32,710 nt of DNA from Lachnospiraceae bacterium (GTDB taxonomy: Bacteria; Bacillota; Clostridia; Lachnospirales; Lachnospiraceae). The stretch covers positions 1 through 32,710 of the forward strand of contig JAKSHY010000024.1 of NCBI GenBank assembly GCA_024399135.1. Reading direction: 5' to 3'. The notes below the pieces were generated by a model. The model had not been told where the DNA came from. It did not search any database and was given only the letters and a program-made list of their open reading frames with translations. Both the position numbers and the translations under genes were made by a program. Positions 24,474-32,570 of this stretch are shown one piece after another; position 1 is the first letter of the stretch; each line of letters begins with the position of its first letter.

Positions 24474-26156
24474 ATGAATAAAGTAAAGTCAAAACTTAAT
24501 ATGATGGGAGTAATGCTGTTAACAGGAATTGTGCCTGCGCTAATTATTGCGGCCACAATGCTTTTTGTTAGTATTATTGATGTTACTGAGGCACTGGAAA
24601 AGGGTTCCTATGATAGACTGAAGGCTTGTGCTACAAGTGTTGCTCAGTATTTTATGTATGATATTGAAGAAGATATTTTGGATCCATTGGATGAGCTGTC
24701 GATTGGATTTATTGATTCTCTTAAGGAACAGGAAATTGAACTTACACTTTTTGAGGCAGATACACGTTCAACAACTTCTATTGTAGATACGACTAATGAA
24801 ACAGGAAGAAATATTGGAACTAAATGTAACGCAGATATATGGGAGAAGGTTAAGACCGGAGAAACTTATGAAGCGGATGGTATTGTTATCGGTGGTGAAG
24901 AGTACTACGTTGCTTATGTCCCATTAACTCTTAGTGACGGAACTATTTGGGGAATGGGATTTGCTGGAGAAAAAGAGTCTGTTGTTAAAAATGAAATCTC
25001 AAGTATAGTAACAAAAATAATAATAATAGGTATCGTTATTTTTGCTATCTGTCTTGTGATTATAATTATTCTTGCCAGAATAATTCAGAAACCTATGAAG
25101 AAGGTTGCTGAAGGACTTCAATCTATTTCGGGTGGAAATTTGTCGACTACAATTGATGCCAAATCAAGTGTTAAGGAAGTTAATCAGATTATTTATTCTT
25201 CTGATGAATTAAAATCTAAGCTCCTGGATGTAGTATCCCAGGTTAAATCTAATGCAGATGCATTAGATGGTGCTGTTGCCATAGTAGACAAATTGAGCGA
25301 AGAATCAAGTGAAGGCGCAGAGTCTATATCCAATGCAGTTGGTGAATTGGCAGATGGAAATCAGATTCTGGCTGAGAGAGTTGAATCTGTTAATAATGAA
25401 ATGTTCACTATGGAGAACAACATTACCGAAATTAGTAGTAATGTCGAGCAACTGGCTACTAATTCAGAGGATATTAAAACTGCTAACAATGAAGCGGCAC
25501 AATATATGGAAAAGGTACTTACTTCTTCTGAAAAATCAGTTAGTGCAGTTTCAGAGATTACTCAGCAGATTAATGAAACCAATGAAGCTGTATCGAAGAT
25601 AGATAATGCAGTTGCCATGATTACCGGAATTGCAAGTCAGACCAATCTGCTTTCTTTGAATGCTTCAATTGAAGCTGCCAGAGCAGGTGAGGCCGGAAGA
25701 GGTTTTGCGGTGGTTGCAGATGAAATCAGAAATCTTGCAGATCAGTCAAGAGAATCTGCTGAAGAGATTCAGAAGATTATTGATGAGGTTAAGAATCAGA
25801 GCTCAAGAACCGTTGCTTTATCAGCAGAGGTCGCTGAAACTATCGATGAAGAAACGGGATATGTTAAGGATGCACAGAATAAATTCGTGGTACTATCTGA
25901 GGGTGTTGAATCGTCAATCAATGAGATTTCTTCAATTAAGAATAAGACAGTTGCACTTAATAAGATAAAAGAAAATATTGTATCTTCGGTTTCAGATCTT
26001 TCTGCGATATCAGAAGAAAATGCTGCAGCAAGTGAAGAAATGACAGCATCAGTTGAGGGAATAGCAACTGATGTGGCTGATATTAAAAACAGAAGTGGCG
26101 AAATGAAGGATATGAGTGAACTTTTGAAGAATTCTGTTGAATACTTTAAGCTGTAA
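24474..26156 (+). CDS. Methyl-accepting chemotaxis protein
   Basis: 560 residues. First membrane span about 11-36; a small extracellular Cache-like domain about 38-178 (A-x-S-V-A-Q-Y-F, [27 protein letters not shown]). Second span about 181-203, HAMP linker about 203-256, then the long helical signalling domain. The CheA/CheW-binding tip is conserved: [25 protein letters not shown], from about residue 390. Start 24474 is chosen because GGAGAG lies 7 bases before it; ATG 24468 is only one base from that site. The frame is open further upstream, but that portion crosses the dispersed repeat. No chemotaxis or flagellar genes are nearby, so this is an orphan receptor. Ligand unknown. Confidence 0.92.
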   Translation: MNKVKSKLNMMGVMLLTGIVPALIIAATMLFVSIIDVTEALEKGSYDRLKACATSVAQYFMYDIEEDILDPLDELSIGFIDSLKEQEIELTLFEADTRSTTSIVDTTNETGRNIGTKCNADIWEKVKTGETYEADGIVIGGEEYYVAYVPLTLSDGTIWGMGFAGEKESVVKNEISSIVTKIIIIGIVIFAICLVIIIILARIIQKPMKKVAEGLQSISGGNLSTTIDAKSSVKEVNQIIYSSDELKSKLLDVVSQVKSNADALDGAVAIVDKLSEESSEGAESISNAVGELADGNQILAERVESVNNEMFTMENNITEISSNVEQLATNSEDIKTANNEAAQYMEKVLTSSEKSVSAVSEITQQINETNEAVSKIDNAVAMITGIASQTNLLSLNASIEAARAGEAGRGFAVVADEIRNLADQSRESAEEIQKIIDEVKNQSSRTVALSAEVAETIDEETGYVKDAQNKFVVLSEGVESSINEISSIKNKTVALNKIKENIVSSVSDLSAISEENAAASEEMTASVEGIATDVADIKNRSGEMKDMSELLKNSVEYFKL

Positions 26157-26218
26157 GCATAAGGAAATGCAGAATTGAACTATTGTTTTTGGGTTCGAAT
26201 AAGGAGACTGCGATTAAA

Positions 26219-27334
26219 GTGGATACAACTAATATGCCTAAGTTAGGTTTTGGATTAATGAGATTACCTGAGAATGATGGAGTTATAGATTTTGATCAGG
26301 TATGTAAAATGGTTGATGCTTACCTTGAAACAGGTATGAATTATTTTGATACAGCATATGTTTATCATGGTGGAAACTCGGAGAAAATGGTTAAAGAAGC
26401 TATTGTTAAAAGACACCCAAGAGAGTCATTTACTGTAGCAACTAAGCTTCCAGCATGGGCTATGACGACCAAAGATGATAGAGATAAGATTTTTAATGAG
26501 CAGTTAGAAAGAACCGGAGCAGAATATTTTGATTATTATCTTCTTCACAGCCTTGAGGATGGTAATAACTATGAAACTTATGAGAAGCTTGACTGCTTTA
26601 ACTGGGGACTTAAGAAGAAGGAAGAAGGAAAAATCAAACATTTTGGTTTTTCATTCCATGGAACCCCAGAATTACTTGTTAAGGTTCTTGATATGCATCC
26701 TGAAATGGAATTCGTTCAGATTCAGTTAAATTATGCAGACTGGGATAATAAGGTGGTTCACTCAGGAAAGTTATATGAGATTCTTCATGAAAGAAACATT
26801 CCAATGATTATTATGGAGCCAGTTAAGGGTGGAACATTAGCAAATCTTACTCCTGAACTGGAGGCTATGTTTAAAGAAGCAAGACCTGATGATTCTGCTG
26901 CTTCATGGGCCCTTAGATTCGTCGGCAGCCTTCCTGGAGTTACAACAATTCTAAGTGGTATGTCTAATTTTGAACAGGTTCAGGATAATCTTAAGACATT
27001 TGTTGATTTCGAACCATTAAGTGATGCTGAGAAGGAAGTAGTAGACAAGGTTGTCAAGAAAATGCTTGATACACCACTTATTCCATGCACCAGCTGTAGA
27101 TACTGTACTGATGGATGTCCTATGAAAATAAGAATTCCAGATATCTTCAATGCGGTTAACACATTAAGAAAATTCCCAGGTGATATGAGACCAATGTTCT
27201 ATTATAATGGATTAACAGCAGAGGGTGGAAAGGCAAGTTCATGTGTTAAATGTGGACAGTGCGAGGGAGTATGTCCTCAGCATATGCCTATTATTAAGTA
27301 TCTTGAAGAGGCTGCAGAAAAGTTAGAAGCCTAA
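26219..27334 (+). CDS. Aldo/keto reductase with C-terminal 4Fe-4S motifs
   Basis: About 371 residues. The AKR barrel has L-G-F-G-L-M-R-L-P, F-D-T-A-Y-V-Y-H (catalytic D and Y), the lysine in A-T-K-L-P-A-W and the histidine in Y-L-L-H-S. The C-terminus carries C-T-S-C-R-Y-C-T-D-G-C-P and C-V-K-C-G-Q-C-E-G-V-C-P, two cysteine sets typical of ferredoxin-like clusters in the clostridial AKR subgroup. It should reduce a carbonyl compound in the cytoplasm; substrate unknown. The start is uncertain. AAGGAG at 26201-26206 lies 12 bases before GTG 26219 and 6 bases before an in-frame ATT (26213). A TTG at 26183 has no ribosome binding site, and the first ATG (26234) would cut into the conserved first strand. 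The gap to the chemoreceptor gene is short and lacks a terminator. Confidence 0.88.
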   Translation: MDTTNMPKLGFGLMRLPENDGVIDFDQVCKMVDAYLETGMNYFDTAYVYHGGNSEKMVKEAIVKRHPRESFTVATKLPAWAMTTKDDRDKIFNEQLERTGAEYFDYYLLHSLEDGNNYETYEKLDCFNWGLKKKEEGKIKHFGFSFHGTPELLVKVLDMHPEMEFVQIQLNYADWDNKVVHSGKLYEILHERNIPMIIMEPVKGGTLANLTPELEAMFKEARPDDSAASWALRFVGSLPGVTTILSGMSNFEQVQDNLKTFVDFEPLSDAEKEVVDKVVKKMLDTPLIPCTSCRYCTDGCPMKIRIPDIFNAVNTLRKFPGDMRPMFYYNGLTAEGGKASSCVKCGQCEGVCPQHMPIIKYLEEAAEKLEA

Positions 27335-27361
27335 TTATATTAAAAAGAGTCATGCATTACT

Positions 27362-27391
27362 AAAAATGGGCTGTGTTGCAGCTCATTTTTG
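27362..27391 (+). terminator. Intrinsic terminator after the aldo/keto reductase gene
   Basis: A stem of about 12-13 bp (AAAAATGGGCTG 27362-27373 against CAGCTCATTTTT 27379-27390, including one G-U pair) with a short loop and T-run. Confidence 0.8.
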
Positions 27392-27477
27392 GTTTATGTG
27401 TATATAATAACAATAAAGGAGTAATTCCATTATTGGGAGTAGTGAAATGTATTTAGAGTAAAACCGATGTAAGTGCT

Positions 27478-28911
27478 ATGGGTGTTTTTGATAAAAACTG
27501 GAACGATAATTCAAAAAACAATATTTATAATTTTAGAAATCAAAATAGGCCAAAACCTGTATTAAAATTTGCTGTATGGTTCATTCTGATTATATATTTG
27601 CTATGGATATATAAATATGCAGATATTAATAATGCATTGTTTTTTAAAGAAGAATATAGCTTTGAGTTTATATTTTACATTAAGTCAATATTAAAGAATC
27701 CATATAGTGTAAATATAAGTGGAATTATTACATTGATGGCAGTAATGATTCCTGTAGGGTTATTTATTCCATTAGCAAAACAAAAAAGATGTCTTAGTGG
27801 AACGTTAATACTGGGAGAAATATTAGTTCTCACTATCGATATAGCTAAGATTAATAGTAGAAGAGGAATAGTTTGTATTGATAATTTGTTCATAGGTTTG
27901 CTAGGAACATATTTGGGATATAGACTGTTTGTTTATTTGTCTAGAAAATCTTCAGATGGTTTTTTATATTTATCAAGGGGAAGTAGTGATACCGGCAAGG
28001 GGTGGATTGGTGTATTACTTCTTTTATTGATTGCTGAAAGTGTGATTTGGAATATAAATGTAGAAAATAATGGATTATCTATAGGTGATAGACTTGTTAA
28101 TAATGCTAATAAAACCTCAAAGATAGAATCTGATGAAGAAGACAATACTTCGACTAAAAATGTTAGGAAATCTGAAAATTATGTTTATGATACTATGTAT
28201 AATCAGATAATCCAACAGAATATATACATAAATTTGTCAGGAAGAAGAGGACAACTTACAGGAGAATACATTAACGAGCAATATGCGAAAATCCTTCAAG
28301 ATCATCCGGAAATTTTTTGGTTGAATGGAGGGGCATCTGTAACTGGAACGTCATCTATGTTTACAACAGACTATACATATAAGCTGTATACGAATTGTGA
28401 AATTAAAAATGTTCCTAAAATGAAAGATGAAATGGATCATGTGATAAATAGAATAGTTGAGAGTGCAATGAAGTATGAGTCTGATTTTAAGAAGGCATTG
28501 TTCGTCCATGATTATTTGGTAAGGATGTGTGAATATGATACGGATACATACAATTCATCAAAAAATAATGATCCAAACAATCTCTTTTCAATGGCCTATA
28601 CTGCATATGGCTGTTTAGTGGAAAATAAGGCGGTTTGTTCAGGATATGCAAAAGCTTATCAGCTGATTATGAACGAACTTGGAATTGAATGTGGTTTTGT
28701 TACAGGCATTGGAATAAATTATGAAGGTAGCGGACCTCATGCCTGGAATTATATAAATATTGATGGCAAATATTACTATGTTGATGTAACCTGGGATGAT
28801 CCAATATATTCGGGTCCTAAACCGAAAGACATTTCTCATAAGTATTTTTGTATTTCAAAAGAAGAAATAAGTAGAGATCATTCGTTTGATAAAGGACAAT
28901 TTGTTCCATGA
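27478..28911 (+). CDS. VanZ-like membrane domain fused to extracellular transglutaminase-like domain
   Basis: 477 residues. The N-terminal part (about 30-155) has four hydrophobic segments ending in D-I-A-K-I-N-S-R-R-G-I-V-C-I-D-N-L-F-I-G-L-L-G-T-Y-L-G-Y when read in pieces, the pattern of VanZ-like proteins. A fifth span lies about 176-192. After a linker rich in N, K and S, the C-terminal part (about 315-470) is a transglutaminase-like cysteine domain with C387 (A-V-C-S-G-Y-A-K-A-Y), H421 (P-H-A-W-N-Y) and D436 (Y-Y-V-D-V-T-W-D-D-P). It probably acts on surface proteins as a protease or crosslinker. The ATG at 27478 lacks a clear ribosome binding site, but the frame is closed by TAG at 27474 minus 20 (27454-27456), so no earlier ATG exists. 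Confidence 0.82.
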   Translation: MGVFDKNWNDNSKNNIYNFRNQNRPKPVLKFAVWFILIIYLLWIYKYADINNALFFKEEYSFEFIFYIKSILKNPYSVNISGIITLMAVMIPVGLFIPLAKQKRCLSGTLILGEILVLTIDIAKINSRRGIVCIDNLFIGLLGTYLGYRLFVYLSRKSSDGFLYLSRGSSDTGKGWIGVLLLLLIAESVIWNINVENNGLSIGDRLVNNANKTSKIESDEEDNTSTKNVRKSENYVYDTMYNQIIQQNIYINLSGRRGQLTGEYINEQYAKILQDHPEIFWLNGGASVTGTSSMFTTDYTYKLYTNCEIKNVPKMKDEMDHVINRIVESAMKYESDFKKALFVHDYLVRMCEYDTDTYNSSKNNDPNNLFSMAYTAYGCLVENKAVCSGYAKAYQLIMNELGIECGFVTGIGINYEGSGPHAWNYINIDGKYYYVDVTWDDPIYSGPKPKDISHKYFCISKEEISRDHSFDKGQFVP

Positions 28912-29166
28912 CATCAAAATTGATAGTAGCAGTCGGAATTGTTGTGAAAATCAAAACATAAAATAGGTAAAAACAACAATATATTAGATATAAGGAATTT
29001 TTGATGTAAACATTACTATAAATCAAGTAAGGAAAACATCAAAACAGAAAGAATTAGAAAATTTGTTGTAAAGACAAGCATCTAGCAGGTGAGAAAGACA
29101 ACAAAACGGTAGAAATCAGTAAAATTGTTGTAAGGATCAATATCTGTAGAAAGAAAAAACAACAAT
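28911..29166. repeat. Array of four units with co-varying inverted arms, period about 62 bp
   Basis: Four units: 28938-28980 (ATTGTTGT / ACAACAAT), 28999-29044 (TTTTGATGT / ACATCAAAA), 29062-29105 (TTTGTTGT / ACAACAAA) and 29124-29166 (ATTGTTGT / ACAACAAT). Within each the arms match exactly and are separated by 27-28 bases; units are separated by 17-18 bases. An extra ACATCAAAA at 28911-28919 continues the period to the left, starting on the last base of the transglutaminase stop codon. Interiors are related but diverged. Arms change together between units, which points to selection for pairing or for two-sided recognition. No coding sequence is visible. Function unknown. Confidence 0.75.
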
Positions 29167-29198
29167 GAATAACATTGTCGTAGGGCGACACTGGCTTA

Positions 29199-29238
29199 CG
29201 TAGATTCATTTGGATTACTACGATTTTTATAGTAAAAT
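29199..29238 (+). promoter_or_regulatory. Promoter with overlapping dyad before the DUF896 gene
   Basis: TTGGAT (29210-29215), a 17-base spacer and TAAAAT (29233-29238). Inverted arms CGTAG (29199-29203) and CTACG (29218-29222) bracket the -35, so a repressor could bind there. A further CGTAG lies at about 29179-29183, and TGTCG/CGACA (29176-29190) forms a small hairpin just upstream. Confidence 0.5.
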
Positions 29239-29284
29239 CAAATAAAACGCAATAAAGCAGGTTACTTTAAAGGATAATAAGAAT

Positions 29285-29491
29285 ATGAATATCGAAGAAT
29301 TAACTAAAAGAATAAATGAATTGTATCACAAGTCGCAGGAAGAAGGCTTGACCGAAGAAGAAAAGGAAGAGCAGGCATCCCTTAGAAGACAATACATTGA
29401 TTCATTTAAAAATAATTTAAAGGGTCAGCTTGAAAATATGTCAATTCAAAGACCAGATGGAAGCATCGAGAAGGTCAGAAAAATTAAGTAA
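29285..29491 (+). CDS. DUF896 (UPF0291, YnzC-type) small protein
   Basis: 68 residues with the family pattern: an N-terminal helix I-x-E-L-T-K-R-I-N-E-L, the turn E-G-L-T-E-E-E-K-E-E-Q and R-R-Q-Y-I-D-S-F-K-N-N-L-K-G-Q-L-E-N, then a short basic tail. DUF896 proteins are small cytoplasmic two-helix proteins widespread in Firmicutes; B. subtilis YnzC lies in an SOS-regulated locus, but a general function is not established. The ribosome binding site AAAGGA lies 10 bases upstream. It precedes the metalloprotease gene; a short tandem repeat fills the gap. Confidence 0.9.
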   Translation: MNIEELTKRINELYHKSQEEGLTEEEKEEQASLRRQYIDSFKNNLKGQLENMSIQRPDGSIEKVRKIK

Positions 29492-29549
29492 TAGAAGAAA
29501 TCTGTAATAGAGGAATCTGTGATAGAAGAATTTTGTGATAGAAAAATAA
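29490..29549. repeat. Tandem repeat of 15-16 bp, about 3.7 copies
   Basis: Consecutive units AATAGAAGAAATCTGT, AATAGAGGAATCTGT, GATAGAAGAATTTTGT and a partial GATAGAAAAATAA. They begin at the last bases of the DUF896 stop codon and lie 50-110 bases before the protease start. No coding or pairing role is obvious. Confidence 0.75.
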
Positions 29550-29600
29550 TTATATTGGGATAAATAATTGATTTTGGATTGTATGATGAAAGGATTAAGA

Positions 29601-32237
29601 ATGAAAAACAAAAAAATCAGTAAGTTGTTTTTAGTGCTACTTATAGCATTGATGCTGGTTGGCTGTGGTGATGACGATTCAAGCAGTGCAAGTAGTGCGA
29701 ATGCCGGTGACTCAATAGCTGAGCAGGAAGCTGAGAATGAGCAGGACACTGGAAGCGATGTCGAAGAAGAGATTGCTGACTATACTCTGGAAGATATTGC
29801 TAATCTCAATGGCTGTACAGTTGGAGAGATGAATGTTCTTATGGGGGCTAATGATGAGCTTCTTTTCCTTGGAGAAAAATATGGCGAGGAAATAATTAAT
29901 GATGAAATAGACGCCGAAAGAAGCTTGGAACATCTTCGCACACTCATTGGACTTGATGGAATAAAGATTCTTTTTAGTAGAAAAGATATAAGTCCGGTAA
30001 CTAAAAATACTATTTATACCTTCAATCAGGTTGCGGATGCTGAGATTGAAGGACAGGAGATAACAGCACAGTTCTATAACAGCTTAATTAAGGTTATTGT
30101 AGCCCCAGATGGACAACTTGCAGGAGTATCGGCCAATATTATTTCTGATGATAGTCTTTCGGAAATTGATTCTAGTGAAATATTGTCAAAGAATGAGGCT
30201 ATGGATTTTGTCGTAAGCTACATGGGCGATAATGTAAGAAAAATATATCCTGAAAAATCTGTTTATGCTTTCTGGGAAGATGAAGGTACAGTAAGACAGG
30301 TAAGTGCAGGAAAAACATCTCCAGCATGGTTTATATATGCTGATGCTGACACGCGTGTTAGTAAAGGAAAACCATATGAGGTATATGTCGTTTCAGTTAA
30401 GAAGAGAATATATTCCACATATGATGAGACCGATAGTGAACCAGCACTCTTAACCAAATTCTATACAGATACATTAAATAATGAGGATACAGAAGGTGTA
30501 TATACTTCACTGTTCTTCTTCGATGGAATGCAGGATGTAGGTGATTATGAGTACGAAATAGATCTTGAATGGATTCTTGAAATCTATCCAGATTATGCAG
30601 GTGATATTTTAACAACAGTGAAAGTACCTGTTATGTATTCTGAAAAGGAAGACCTTTACTATTTAGGTTCTGTAGAACATAGGATTACATTATCTAATTA
30701 TTATGATTTTAATTATTTAGATACAACTAATGCGTATGTAACGACTACACCGGAAGACAAGTACAGCTGGCATTTCCAGTTGGACAAAGCAGCTGACGGT
30801 TCTACGGAAAAATATTTTGATGATCCTGATTATGTCATTTCTTCCTTTGCAGTAATGAATGACATCTGGAGTCAGTTTAACGACAGATATGGAATGGATT
30901 CTGTAGATAATTCGGGATTACCTACAATTTTGCTTCCTTACATGGTTGATAGCGCAGAGTATCCAAAGAGTGTTGATGAATTTCCATATAATGCAGTAAA
31001 CCTTGGTCAGATTATGGACTGGCAGGCTATGGGTACCAGCCCGGCATTAGGAGCTGCAATTGATCATGGTGTTATGGGACATGAATACACTCATGGTATC
31101 AATTCGCAGCTTACCAGTTCACAGTATCTAAACGGTCCTGGAGCTGTAATGGAGTCTTATGCCGACATTATAGGTTCACAGATTGCTCAGATATATGAAT
31201 ATCCGGAATGCTCTAATGAATATGCATGGGAATTTGCATGCGTGTACTGTAAACCTATGCGTAGTATGAGTAATCCTTGGGAGCATGGTCAGCCTAGAAC
31301 ACTATTTGGAAAGTATTATACTAATGAAACTGATTCTTCTATCAGTGATACATTCGACAATGGTGGTGTTCATACGAATAGTGGAATATTGAACTATTTG
31401 TCATACTGTATGGTGGAGGGTACTGACGGTAGCGCTGCTAATACATTAACTCTTTCAGAGGGATTGGATATCTGGTTTGATACGCTTTATTACACTAATT
31501 ATCAGACTGATTATTTTGATGTAGCTCATTATCTTTTACTTTCAGCAAAGAGCATGGGGCTTTCGCCTGAAAAGCAGCAGTACATATATGATCTATTGGT
31601 AGATTTCTCATTGATTTCATCAAGGGAAGGTGAAAATATGTATTTGGAAGAAGAAACAGGAAAAAAGTACTGTTTCACACTTCATTATGACACTTCAGTA
31701 TTTGATGATTTAGAAGAGGCTTTTCCAATTGGAATATATTTGGAAAACGAAGAAACAGGATATAATGTAGGTCAGATATATGCAGATGTAAACAATGTAT
31801 TCATGGTTGATGAGGATATTGAAATAAGTGATGCTTTATTGTTTATTGGTAATTCATATGATGGATCTGAAATGGTTCATATGATGCTTGACGAATTATA
31901 TGGGGTTTCTGACAATATTGATATCACATATGAATATTATTCTGTAGCACCTGGCGATACTGTTACAACCCTTGATAATTGGGAACTCGTTGCTGGAAGC
32001 CCAGGTATAATGGATTATGTAGTTGGAAGATATGAAGATGGTTCAGTCAGTCTTGAAGCTACGGATGACGGTTTTTATTTCTTGGTTATTAGAGATAATA
32101 ATAGTTCCAAGGAACAGGCTAATTATAAGATTATTCAGATTGCTGTTAGTTCTTATGATGATATGAATGAGGATGAAAGTGATGAAGGTATAGAGGACGA
32201 AGACTATATCGATGAATATGATGATGAAGAAGAGTAA
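29601..32237 (+). CDS. M4-family (thermolysin-like) zinc metalloprotease lipoprotein
   Basis: 878 residues. The lipoprotein signal ends L-V-G-C with the lipidated cysteine at 22, followed by a Ser/Asp/Glu-rich linker. A long pro-region (about 60-250, FTP/PepSY-like by position) precedes the catalytic domain (about 380-690). The zinc site is H494-E495-Y-T-H498 and the third ligand E518 in M-E-S-Y-A-D; the catalytic histidine is H591 in D-N-G-G-V-H-T-N-S-G-I. A C-terminal domain and a highly acidic tail (about 850-878) complete it. It should be a membrane-tethered extracellular endopeptidase. The start at 29601 is chosen because AAAGGA lies 6 bases before it and it gives a proper signal; the frame is open to 29568. 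In usual M4 members the third ligand sits in N-E-x-x-S-D; here N is replaced by M. Confidence 0.88.
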   Translation: MKNKKISKLFLVLLIALMLVGCGDDDSSSASSANAGDSIAEQEAENEQDTGSDVEEEIADYTLEDIANLNGCTVGEMNVLMGANDELLFLGEKYGEEIINDEIDAERSLEHLRTLIGLDGIKILFSRKDISPVTKNTIYTFNQVADAEIEGQEITAQFYNSLIKVIVAPDGQLAGVSANIISDDSLSEIDSSEILSKNEAMDFVVSYMGDNVRKIYPEKSVYAFWEDEGTVRQVSAGKTSPAWFIYADADTRVSKGKPYEVYVVSVKKRIYSTYDETDSEPALLTKFYTDTLNNEDTEGVYTSLFFFDGMQDVGDYEYEIDLEWILEIYPDYAGDILTTVKVPVMYSEKEDLYYLGSVEHRITLSNYYDFNYLDTTNAYVTTTPEDKYSWHFQLDKAADGSTEKYFDDPDYVISSFAVMNDIWSQFNDRYGMDSVDNSGLPTILLPYMVDSAEYPKSVDEFPYNAVNLGQIMDWQAMGTSPALGAAIDHGVMGHEYTHGINSQLTSSQYLNGPGAVMESYADIIGSQIAQIYEYPECSNEYAWEFACVYCKPMRSMSNPWEHGQPRTLFGKYYTNETDSSISDTFDNGGVHTNSGILNYLSYCMVEGTDGSAANTLTLSEGLDIWFDTLYYTNYQTDYFDVAHYLLLSAKSMGLSPEKQQYIYDLLVDFSLISSREGENMYLEEETGKKYCFTLHYDTSVFDDLEEAFPIGIYLENEETGYNVGQIYADVNNVFMVDEDIEISDALLFIGNSYDGSEMVHMMLDELYGVSDNIDITYEYYSVAPGDTVTTLDNWELVAGSPGIMDYVVGRYEDGSVSLEATDDGFYFLVIRDNNSSKEQANYKIIQIAVSSYDDMNEDESDEGIEDEDYIDEYDDEEE

Positions 32238-32255
32238 ATAGCTGATTAATAAAGC

Positions 32256-32289
32256 TTAGAGGCAGTATGCTTTTGCATACTGCCTCTAA
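32256..32289. terminator. Long perfect hairpin between convergent genes
   Basis: A perfect 15-bp stem (TTAGAGGCAGTATGC 32256-32270, GCATACTGCCTCTAA 32275-32289) with loop TTTT. It lies between the protease gene and the minus-strand peptide gene. Neither side has a clean T-run, so it may terminate weakly or protect 3' ends. Confidence 0.6.
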
Positions 32290-32306
32290 ATCATTAATTC
32301 CAAATT

Positions 32307-32570
32307 TTATTTCATCCTAAAATAATGAGCAACTTCGTTCACAGAAGTACGCAAGTACACATCGTCTACATAAATATGTCCGACTTCGCGACAAAACTTC
32401 AATTTTTCATATTTATAAAGTGAATGTTCCCTCTTGACCTGGAGTAAACACATATGACAATAGCCTTGTGTTTTTTCGGGATGACTGGTTTTATGTGGTT
32501 TCCCACCTACAACATATTCAAGATCCTCGACGTTAACTTCAAGTGATTTTAAATCTTTATCATCAATCAT
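32307..32570 (-). CDS. Peptide with double-glycine leader, possible RiPP/bacteriocin-type precursor
   Basis: 87 residues from ATG 32570, chosen because a strong GGAGGA (32583-32578) lies 7 bases upstream. An earlier in-frame ATG (32606) has no ribosome binding site and sits next to a TATAAT at 32615-32610, probably before the transcript start. The first 23 residues read like a GG-type leader: I-D-D-K-D-L-K-S-L-E, then V-E-D-L-E-Y-V-V-G-G. The remaining 64 residues hold C38-x-x-C41 and C60 with H65, and many H, K and Y. GG leaders direct export and cleavage by peptidase-containing ABC transporters. No transporter or maturation enzyme is in the window. A small zinc-binding protein is the main alternative. 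Confidence 0.6.
   Translation of the reverse strand: MIDDKDLKSLEVNVEDLEYVVGGKPHKTSHPEKTQGYCHMCLLQVKREHSLYKYEKLKFCREVGHIYVDDVYLRTSVNEVAHYFRMK

Noticed and set aside
28911-29166. CRISPR array
   Set aside because: The recurring blocks are short, imperfect and inverted; the parts between them are related to one another rather than unrelated spacers; no cas genes are in the window.
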